A stretch of 12,322 bases of DNA from Verrucomicrobia bacterium UBA4286 (lineage in GTDB: Bacteria; Verrucomicrobiota; Kiritimatiellia; RFP12; UBA1067), in contig DGVK01000206.1 of NCBI GenBank assembly GCA_002395905.1, positions 1 through 12,322 of the forward strand, given 5' to 3'. Positions 6,310 to 11,243 of this stretch are shown in pieces. Below the pieces are notes generated by a model. That model worked only from the letters and a program-made list of their open reading frames with translations. It had not been told where the DNA came from and searched no databases. The translations under genes were made by a program, and so were the position numbers. Each line of letters begins with the position of its first letter. Position 1 is the stretch's first letter.

Positions 6310-6353
6310 ATTCTGCCGCCGTCAAGAATCGATATAATCATTTGCTGAGCCAT
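6288..6353 (-). CDS. Possible small ORF (21 aa) coupled to the next gene
   Basis: MAQQMIISILDGGRMTERNAP is preceded by AGAGGAAG and ends with a TGA that overlaps the ATG of the 423-residue protein. The MTERNAP end is encoded by cassette copy D, in the same relative frame as the TERSNP tails of two other genes. It may be a coupling peptide, the stump of a lost gene, or chance. Confidence 0.35.
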   Translation of the reverse strand: MAQQMIISILDGGRMTERNAP

Positions 6354-6397
6354 GTCGTTGCTTCCTCTTATGATTCTGCCCATCTATGTGCGACCAT

Positions 6398-7210
6398 TTA
6401 ATCGTTTGATCCGACAGTGCGAAAAAAACGGATAGCGGCATTCGTCGGCGCAGAGAGAAGCAGGTCTCGCAACTCGCCTGTCGGGTCATGGGCGAGGACT
6501 GTAAAGGAACTGTCACCGCTGGATAAGAGGTCGCAGCGAAACAAGGTGACGCAATGCGTCCCGCACACGTCCAGCACGAGGGATTGCGTGTCGTCCGTAT
6601 CCTGTTCGACAGCATCGGCCGCATCGCGAGTCAGCGTGTAGCGCACTGCAACGAATGGCGCATCTTTGGGAATCTCCATGCCTACCACCTCTTCTGCTGT
6701 TACAAGCTCGGCCTTGCTTATCGCTCTTCCAACAAGCGGCACGAATTCACCGAATCGCTCGTGTGCGATGGGATGATCATCTAGGATGGCAACACCTACG
6801 GGCACAACGACCTGTTTCACGCTGGCTCTCCATAGATTCGCTGCGACGACGGCAGCAAGCAGCGCCACAGCCCACACAGCATGGCGACGAACCCAGTCGC
6901 GCATACGAATCCAACGTCCGTTCCAGAAGCAAAATGCGAGAGGCACGGACACCGCCGTCCTGACGAACCAGAGTCCTGGGCCGAAGGCGAGAACGGCCAA
7001 CATCTGTGAAAAGCCGCTCCGCGCAAGTCCACATGGCTCCAAGACATAGATCGACACTGCGCCGATCAAAATGATATAGAGGCTTCCTACGGGAGCCATC
7101 AACAAAGTGGCAATCGTCGCCACAAGAGCATAGTCGCGCCATGTGCGCTTTTTCAGTTCTGCGATTTTGATATCTATCTCATCAGTCTCGCTTTTAATAC
7201 GTTCGTTCAT
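6398..7210 (-). CDS. Membrane protein with extracytoplasmic C-terminal domain (270 aa)
   Basis: The function is unknown. A charged N-terminus (MNERIKSETDEIDIKIAELKK), possibly a short helix, precedes three or four hydrophobic segments (about 26-57, which could be two, 70-96 and 111-127). The C-terminal half (about 130-270) is soluble, with two Cys near CGTHC and no transmembrane segment. I chose the ATG at 7210, with AAAGGAAGG upstream, over the GTG two codons earlier, because the GTG lies inside the ribosome-binding site. It sits directly downstream of the 81-bp promoter/RBS module, so it probably begins its own transcript. The fic-fragment ORF stops 2 bases before this start. Confidence 0.75.
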   Translation of the reverse strand: MNERIKSETDEIDIKIAELKKRTWRDYALVATIATLLMAPVGSLYIILIGAVSIYVLEPCGLARSGFSQMLAVLAFGPGLWFVRTAVSVPLAFCFWNGRWIRMRDWVRRHAVWAVALLAAVVAANLWRASVKQVVVPVGVAILDDHPIAHERFGEFVPLVGRAISKAELVTAEEVVGMEIPKDAPFVAVRYTLTRDAADAVEQDTDDTQSLVLDVCGTHCVTLFRCDLLSSGDSSFTVLAHDPTGELRDLLLSAPTNAAIRFFRTVGSND

Positions 7211-7288
7211 TTTCACCTTCCTTTCGCCATTCTGGCGGTATTATACCAAACTTCGCCGTTTTTAGGATGCCGCACGGCGGATTCGCGG
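7208..7288 (-). repeat. 81-bp promoter/RBS module, copy 1
   Basis: This module matches 10080-10160 at 78 of 81 positions by eye. Read on the minus strand it contains GGCATCCTAAAAACGGCG, an extended -10 (TGGTATAAT), a small CGCCA/TGGCG stem, AAAGGAAGG and the ATG of the 270-residue membrane gene. Its upstream end joins the fic fragment at the shared bases GGATTCGCGG. Confidence 0.85.
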
Positions 7289-7395
7289 TTTATGGCGGCA
7301 ACGATATCGAGTACGGAGAACCACCACTTTGAAGCGGAATCGTCCCAAATGGCCCGCACTTCGCGGTCATCATAGAATCTGATCGAGGTTTTCAT
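7213..7395 (-). pseudogene. Fragment of the Bro-N/Fic gene (first 39 codons) joined to the promoter module
   Basis: The first 39 residues (MKTSIRFYDDREVRAIWDDS through INRES) are identical to the N-terminus of the full Fic gene at 10244-11116, with a single silent base difference in that span. After INRES the similarity stops, and 21 unrelated codons read through the promoter module to a TGA just before the next ATG. The Fic catalytic part is absent. The ribosome-binding site (AAAGGAG) and start are intact, so a 60-residue peptide holding part of the Bro-N-like domain could still be made. Confidence 0.85.
7240..7248 (-). promoter_or_regulatory. Extended -10 promoter for the 270-aa membrane gene
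   Basis: The minus strand reads TTTGGTATAATACC. It has a perfect TATAAT and the TGN extension but no recognisable -35. Transcription would start about 23-25 bases before the ATG at 7210. Confidence 0.6.
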
Positions 7396-7457
7396 TGTTT
7401 CAACTCCTTTCAGTGGAAATTGAAAATGGCAACACTTTCACATTGGCAACATTTCCC
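7396..7457 (-). repeat. TTGCCA leader repeat, copy ii (hairpin lost)
   Basis: This copy is AATGTTGCCAA, then GTGTTGCCA, ending CACTGAAAGGAG before the fic-fragment ATG. It has the two TTGCCA elements but lacks the hairpin between them, as if deleted between the direct repeats. Its upstream edge abuts the truncated cassette copy E. Confidence 0.7.
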
Positions 7458-7511
7458 ACTCCCCCTACGCAGAGCGGCGGAGGACAAGTTGATTAGTGCA
7501 AAAGGTTTCAT
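7410..7511 (-). CDS. Leader peptide from truncated cassette (33 aa)
   Basis: Copy E opens MKPFALINLSSAALRRG and then, at the junction with the TTGCCA repeat, reads SGKCCQCESVAIFNFH and stops. The hydrophobic core is missing, so it cannot act as a signal peptide. The TGA falls within the TGAAAGGAG that serves the following fic fragment. The start overlaps the stop of the upstream gene (ATGA). Confidence 0.4.
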   Translation of the reverse strand: MKPFALINLSSAALRRGSGKCCQCESVAIFNFH

Positions 7512-7531
7512 TGGTTACTCCTTTCGGTAGT
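7460..7531 (-). repeat. RBS/signal-peptide cassette, copy E (truncated)
   Basis: The upstream edge, ribosome-binding site and first 17 codons are kept, but the copy ends at CGTAGGGGG where the TTGCCA repeat begins. The upstream edge also codes for the TERSNQ end of the preceding gene. Confidence 0.82.
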
Positions 7532-8422
7532 TGAGCTGTCGGTTGGTTCTTTTCCAAGCAACTTGTTGATTTCGGGAAGATACTCGTCTATCGGCTGCAT
7601 GATGCATCCTCGCAGCACTTTCTTAGAACCGCGCATATACGCCAGCAACAGCTCCATATCATTCAGATTCACCTGCGACCGCCGCCCCTTGATGCTCCAC
7701 TCAAAATGGTTTACGATGCGCGAGAGCGACGCATCTTCTCCTTCGCCGTATTCCACATCACCAAAACATGACGCTGGCCAGGGGATAGGGTAAGGCGTAC
7801 GCCACTCTACGCCAACCCAATCGCCATCTTTGCACAGAATCTTCATTTTGTCGCCTTTGTTCGCGTGTCCGTCTGCCGGATCCTTCAAGTCCGGATGAAG
7901 CCTTATGCAAACATTGTTTCCAAGTATATTGCCGTCATCGTCAATGTACCGATGGTTCACCCAATATCTGTTTCCCCTAGGAGCAACGCACCACCTAGAC
8001 GTCCCGACCCTGCTGTACAAATACTCCACTTTGTCTCCAATTCTCCTGTTTGAATAGTCGGCACGCTTTACCACCGTCGCGAATCGCGGTATCTTCAACT
8101 TGTCCGCTGATACGCAATGGCGGCACAGCACGGATTCGTCAAGCGTTATATCCAGTCCGAGCGAACGCAACTTGGCGCATCCGTCGCGAAGTCTTTCAAC
8201 CATTGAGCGAGGCTTCGTGTAGGATTTCGGATAATGCGTCACATCACCGCACATCTTGCACACATGGGTATAGTCCTCCAGCTTTGGTGGCAACGGTTCC
8301 GCTTCTGCCATCGCCGCGAGCGCGAGGGATGAGATGAGGATCCCCGTACGCAGAGCATCCACCTTCGCCAAGGCTACGGAGGATAAAACGGAGGACAAGT
8401 TGATTCGTGCAAATGGTTTCAT
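7508..8422 (-). CDS. Secreted CxxC / SH3-like protein with enlarged MKPFARI signal peptide (304 aa)
   Basis: The function is unknown. The signal peptide comes from cassette copy F and is unusually long (about 41 residues), with likely cleavage after AEA. The mature start holds two CxxC pairs (Cys55-Cys58 and Cys100-Cys103), which could bind zinc. Two stretches, about residues 128-160 (GDKVEYLY..) and 189-208 (GDKMKILCKDGDWVGVEW), have the 'GD.v.v....gdWv.V' look of bacterial SH3 domains. That would suggest cell-wall or protein binding, but the match is by eye. The start at 8422 has GAAAGGAG and lies 19 bases after the stop of the YcxB-like gene. The C-terminal TTERSNQ is encoded by the edge of cassette copy E, and its TGA overlaps that copy's ATG. 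Confidence 0.78.
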   Translation of the reverse strand: MKPFARINLSSVLSSVALAKVDALRTGILISSLALAAMAEAEPLPPKLEDYTHVCKMCGDVTHYPKSYTKPRSMVERLRDGCAKLRSLGLDITLDESVLCRHCVSADKLKIPRFATVVKRADYSNRRIGDKVEYLYSRVGTSRWCVAPRGNRYWVNHRYIDDDGNILGNNVCIRLHPDLKDPADGHANKGDKMKILCKDGDWVGVEWRTPYPIPWPASCFGDVEYGEGEDASLSRIVNHFEWSIKGRRSQVNLNDMELLLAYMRGSKKVLRGCIMQPIDEYLPEINKLLGKEPTDSSTTERSNQ

Positions 8423-8441
8423 GGGTTGCTCCTTTCGGTAG
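8313..8441 (-). repeat. RBS/signal-peptide cassette, copy F (enlarged)
   Basis: This copy matches A, B and G but carries a net 30-bp in-frame insertion after NLSS, giving VLSSVALAKVD. The insert (core 8359-8382) is the near-palindrome CCGTAGCCTTGGCGAAGG that forms the hairpin of the TTGCCA repeats, here in the opposite orientation. Confidence 0.88.
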
Positions 8442-9470
8442 TCATTCGTCGTCCATGTCTTCGTGCAGTTCCTTTGCAAGCGGACGCACCTGCTCCAGCC
8501 ACTTGTCGCGCTCGGACTCGGGGTAGAACTTGCCGAAGGCACCACAATCCTTTATTGCCTCTAATTGGCCAAGGTCATACTGGTACATGCAACCGCTCGG
8601 CAGATAGATGCACCACACGGAATCGCCTTCGGCTGCCGCGACTCCCACCTTGTCACATTCATCATCTACGTCGAATATGTAGTTGCGCGTCCGAAACGCA
8701 AATTTGCAACGCAAAACGGCAAGCCGCTGAACGGAATTCGCGCGCTCCTTCCAATAGCGAGAATACGAATATGGATTGTCGCCCTTGCTCTCGTCGCCGT
8801 ATACGAGTTCATTCAGCTGACGCTTGAGTTCGATACCGAGAATGTGCCATCGAAGCGTCTGCCATGAGCGGTGGACATTGAAGACTGCGCCAAAGACGAC
8901 GAAAGCGAGCATCACCCATGTCGCGCCGTACACGAAGCGTCGCGCCTTGGACGCGCCCATTCGCTTGAGTCCAGCCTTTTCCAACGCGGCGGCAAGCTCC
9001 GCGCCATCCACGCCGCGCCCGCTCCAGTCGGGGACGCAGACCACATTCCCGCTGTGGCATTGCAGGAAGAGCGCGTCGGGGTCGATACTGTACTTCGCGA
9101 ACTCGCTCCACGGCATCGTCGCCTTGCTCTCGCCGTGGGCGCAGTAAAGACCCTCGTCGGAGAGATGGTATTCGGCAAGATTCGTCTTGCGCCTGCGGTA
9201 GGCCTCCACGACGCCGCGACGGAAGCGACGGCGGCGAAGCCATACCGTCACCGCAAACGCCAGCGACATAAACAACAAGAAGTTGCCAAGTCTCACGCCG
9301 CCTTGGGCAACCAACCCCTCAACCATCAGTTCCGCCACGGCTTGCACCCACGCCACGACAAACATCACGGCCGAGATGGCGAACATCGTGCGGAAGTATC
9401 GCCTGAACGGGCGCATCGCCAGCGCCACCGTTTCCTTCTCGCTCTTCTCGCAAGTATATGTCAGTTCCAT
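8442..9470 (-). CDS. YcxB-like membrane protein (342 aa)
   Basis: There are two hydrophobic segments near the N-terminus (about 29-50 and 60-78). They are followed by a basic RRRRFRRG loop and a region (about 100-170) of the YcxB C-terminal type: YHLSDEGLYC, then MPWSEFAKY, LFLQCHSGNVVCVPDW and a helical end. YcxB-like proteins are membrane proteins of unknown role. A third hydrophobic segment (178-198) and a soluble, Cys-containing C-terminal domain (200-342) extend beyond the usual family length. The start at 9470 has AAAGGA 9 bases upstream. Its ATG overlaps the TAA of the 34-residue cassette leader (TAATG), so translation may be coupled. It has no signal-peptide fusion of its own. Confidence 0.75.
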   Translation of the reverse strand: MELTYTCEKSEKETVALAMRPFRRYFRTMFAISAVMFVVAWVQAVAELMVEGLVAQGGVRLGNFLLFMSLAFAVTVWLRRRRFRRGVVEAYRRRKTNLAEYHLSDEGLYCAHGESKATMPWSEFAKYSIDPDALFLQCHSGNVVCVPDWSGRGVDGAELAAALEKAGLKRMGASKARRFVYGATWVMLAFVVFGAVFNVHRSWQTLRWHILGIELKRQLNELVYGDESKGDNPYSYSRYWKERANSVQRLAVLRCKFAFRTRNYIFDVDDECDKVGVAAAEGDSVWCIYLPSGCMYQYDLGQLEAIKDCGAFGKFYPESERDKWLEQVRPLAKELHEDMDDE

Positions 9471-9574
9471 TATTTTGTTCCTTTCATTGTTCCCGCCGCG
9501 AACGCGAGGGATGAGACAAGGATCCCCCTACGCAGAGCGGCGGAGGACAAGTTGATTCGTGCAAAGGGTTTCAT
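9470..9574 (-). CDS. Leader peptide encoded by intact cassette (34 aa)
   Basis: Copy G is a complete RBS, start and signal peptide (MKPFARINLSSAALRRG then ILVSSLAFAA) that ends after GTMKGTK. Its TAA overlaps the ATG of the YcxB-like gene. It would make a small, stand-alone signal peptide. The likely effect is to couple translation of the following gene, but a relic of a lost secreted protein is equally possible. Confidence 0.5.
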   Translation of the reverse strand: MKPFARINLSSAALRRGILVSSLAFAAGTMKGTK

Positions 9575-9592
9575 GGATTGCTCCTTTCGGTA
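9494..9592 (-). repeat. RBS/signal-peptide cassette, copy G
   Basis: This copy comprises TACCGAAAGGAGCAATCC, the ATG and full signal-peptide codons of the same length as copies A and B. It follows the stop of the lipoprotein gene by only a few bases. Confidence 0.87.
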
Positions 9593-9593
9593 A

Positions 9594-10082
9594 TCAGTTG
9601 AAAAGCGTGGCAGGCCCGTTGGGGAGATAGGAACATTCGACCGCCTTTGTGTCAAGGTCGCACTCGAAAGCAAGTGCCGTCACCTTTGCGTCGCTCTTCG
9701 CGGCAGTCTCCATTATCAACACCGCCTTTCTTCCGCCCTGCGATTCGCCATTCAGCATGTAGTCAAGCAGATACGCCTTTATGTTCGGGTCGGCATTGAT
9801 CACGCCCCGCGCCATTTCGCAGAGATCTTCACGCGAATCTGTCCCTGCCAGCGTATAGAACGTCCCCTTGCCTCCATCGTGCACGTAAAGCGTCGGGGTG
9901 AATTCGCCGGTGTCAACCACTATCGATACGTCACTCTCCGTGGCGTTATCGACTAGCAACTTGCACTCCTTGGTCAGATTCAATTCTACTTTTTCCATTT
10001 CATCCTCCTTGTTTTTCAGGTCTTCCCTGCTGCAACCCAAGACGGCAACCGCCGCCAACGCAACTATTAAAAGTCTTTTCAT
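9594..10082 (-). CDS. Small lipoprotein (162 aa)
   Basis: The function is unknown. MKRLLIVALAAVAVLGC is a typical lipoprotein signal with lipobox VLGC (Cys17). It is followed by a charged linker rich in Glu and Lys and a compact domain of about 120 residues with alternating beta-like segments (VSIVVDTG, PTLYVHD, AVLIMET, ALAFECD). I chose the ATG at 10082, with AAAGGAAGG upstream, over the GTG two codons earlier, which lies within the ribosome-binding site. It is transcribed from the 81-bp promoter module directly upstream. The cassette leader at 9574 begins 19 bases after its stop. This gene uses its own lipoprotein signal and not the MKPFARI cassette. Confidence 0.78.
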   Translation of the reverse strand: MKRLLIVALAAVAVLGCSREDLKNKEDEMEKVELNLTKECKLLVDNATESDVSIVVDTGEFTPTLYVHDGGKGTFYTLAGTDSREDLCEMARGVINADPNIKAYLLDYMLNGESQGGRKAVLIMETAAKSDAKVTALAFECDLDTKAVECSYLPNGPATLFN

Positions 10083-10160
10083 TTCCACCTTCCTTTCGCC
10101 GTTCTGGCGGTATTATACCAAACTTCGCCGTTTTTAGGATGCCGCGCGGCGGATTCGCGG
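10080..10160 (-). repeat. 81-bp promoter/RBS module, copy 2
   Basis: This is the second copy of the module described at 7208-7288, with three mismatches by eye. It supplies the promoter, ribosome-binding site and ATG of the 162-residue lipoprotein. On its upstream side the sequence differs entirely from copy 1, which marks the module boundary at GGATTCGCGG. Confidence 0.85.
10112..10120 (-). promoter_or_regulatory. Extended -10 promoter for the 162-aa lipoprotein
   Basis: The minus strand reads TTTGGTATAATACC, identical to the box at 7240-7248 and without a clear -35. The predicted leader is about 23 bases. Confidence 0.6.
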
Positions 10161-10181
10161 CAAAAGGCGCAACCATGAACC

Positions 10182-10198
10182 TGTTCCATTTTGGAACA
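10182..10198. promoter_or_regulatory. Perfect palindrome, possible operator
   Basis: The arms TGTTCCA and TGGAACA are exact reverse complements around TTT. The site lies about 60 bases upstream of the lipoprotein promoter and 46 bases after the Fic stop. There is no T-run on either side, so a terminator is unlikely. It could be a binding site for a dimeric regulator. The remaining bases of the 10161-10243 gap show only a TGAAAGGA motif overlapping the Fic stop. Confidence 0.4.
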
Positions 10199-10243
10199 AG
10201 TTGATGCAACATCCAACTGGCAAATAATTTTTGCAAGTTCCTT

Positions 10244-11116
10244 TCATTCGCCTTCTTCATAGTAGTAGGAATAGTCGATGCCTTTCATGAACATCTCGCG
10301 GTCGTTGATCTTCGAGGTCAATGCGCCATTGAGAAGCGCTTTCAGCGCTGAAGCGTCCGTGGCACTTCTGCGCATCGCGTCGAGGTAGGCGGACTTGTCG
10401 ATTAGGCTCCAATCGACACAGCGCTTCAACGTGCGCTTCAGCATCAAGTCGAGCCAGATGCGCGTCGAGCGGCCGTTTCCTTCCATGAACGGATGGGCGA
10501 TGTTCATCTCCACGTACTTGTCCACAATCTCGTCGAACGTCGTTTCAGGCATGGCCTCTATCGCGGGAAGTGTCGTCGGGAAATGCAACGCGTTGGCGAA
10601 TGTGAAGCCGCCCTTCGAGATGTTCTTGGAGCGGATCTGTCCGGCGAAATCGTAAAGTCCGCCGAAAAGATAGCCGTGTATCTGCTGCAGGCACTTGACG
10701 CTTCCGGGTTCGAGGCCGGCAAGCATACCGCTCTCGAAAAGGGCGTAGGCTTTCTTCTTGCTCTGCCCGTCGATGGTGTTGTCGCTGTAGACGAACCAAT
10801 CAAGGAAGGCCGTGGCGCGCGAATTCGGGATCGCCTTGGCAAGCGCCACGACGCCGTCCGAGTCTAGACAATCGGTCAGGTGCAGCTTTCCGTCGGGAGC
10901 CCTCAGTTTCAACTGGGTAGTGGCACTAACCAGTTGGCCGCCCTCCTTCTTCAGCTTGGCTTTCAGGTACTTCCAATAGTTGCGCGTCTTGGCGTAGTCG
11001 GATTCGCGGTTTATGGCGGCAACGATATCGAGTACGGAGAACCACCACTTGGAAGCGGAATCGTCCCAAATGGCCCGCACTTCGCGGTCATCATAGAATC
11101 TGATCGAGGTTTTCAT
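10244..11116 (-). CDS. Fic family protein with Bro-N-like N-terminal domain (290 aa)
   Basis: This is a probable AMP- or nucleotide-transferase of the Fic family, acting in the cytoplasm on an unknown target. Residues 208-219 read HPFMEGNGRSTR, the full catalytic motif with His208 as the catalytic base and Glu211 (in place of the usual Asp/Glu) to bind metal. Residues 1-110 (MKTSIRFYDDREVRAIWDD, WWFSVLDIVAAIN, then AFLDWF) look like the Bro-N/antirepressor type found before Fic in this common architecture. No canonical (S/T)xxxE(G/N) inhibitory motif is evident; SYYYEE at the very end comes close. The start at 11116 has AAAGGAG 8 bases upstream, and the TTGCCA repeat forms its leader. A copy of its first 39 codons lies at 7213-7395. 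It follows a second fic gene by 127 bases. Confidence 0.92.
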   Translation of the reverse strand: MKTSIRFYDDREVRAIWDDSASKWWFSVLDIVAAINRESDYAKTRNYWKYLKAKLKKEGGQLVSATTQLKLRAPDGKLHLTDCLDSDGVVALAKAIPNSRATAFLDWFVYSDNTIDGQSKKKAYALFESGMLAGLEPGSVKCLQQIHGYLFGGLYDFAGQIRSKNISKGGFTFANALHFPTTLPAIEAMPETTFDEIVDKYVEMNIAHPFMEGNGRSTRIWLDLMLKRTLKRCVDWSLIDKSAYLDAMRRSATDASALKALLNGALTSKINDREMFMKGIDYSYYYEEGE

Positions 11117-11214
11117 TGTTTCAACTCCTTTCATTGGATATTGGAATTGGTATTGGCAACATTTCCACATCTTGACCTCCGTAGCCTCGGCGAAGGAGGT
11201 TGGCAACATTCTCC
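11117..11214 (-). repeat. TTGCCA/hairpin leader repeat, copy iii
   Basis: This is the complete form: AATGTTGCCAA, hairpin (11175-11200, outer arms ACCTCC/GGAGGT), a second AATGTTGCCAA, then CCAATGAAAGGAG leading into the Fic start. No promoter is evident in it, so the Fic gene may be read from the upstream fic promoter. Confidence 0.78.
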
Positions 11215-11243
11215 TCCAGCCCACGCTTGCCGTCATCCATGTA

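Noticed and set aside
8871..9593. Plus-strand ORF of 240 codons
   Set aside because: It is His/Arg-rich, typical of a frame opposite a GC-rich gene, and lies antisense to the YcxB-like gene and cassette G.
3424..9593. Regularly recurring repeats considered as a CRISPR array
   Set aside because: The copies are separated by complete genes, not by short uniform spacers, and they are coding. No cas genes are present.
3424..9593. Cassette copies considered as insertion sequences
   Set aside because: They carry no transposase, no terminal inverted repeats and no visible target-site duplications.
10000..10260. Minus-strand ORF of 86 codons spanning the Fic end, palindrome and promoter module
   Set aside because: It runs through repeat and promoter sequence and into the lipoprotein gene in another frame, and its start lacks a ribosome-binding site. 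The lipoprotein frame has a clear lipobox and is preferred.
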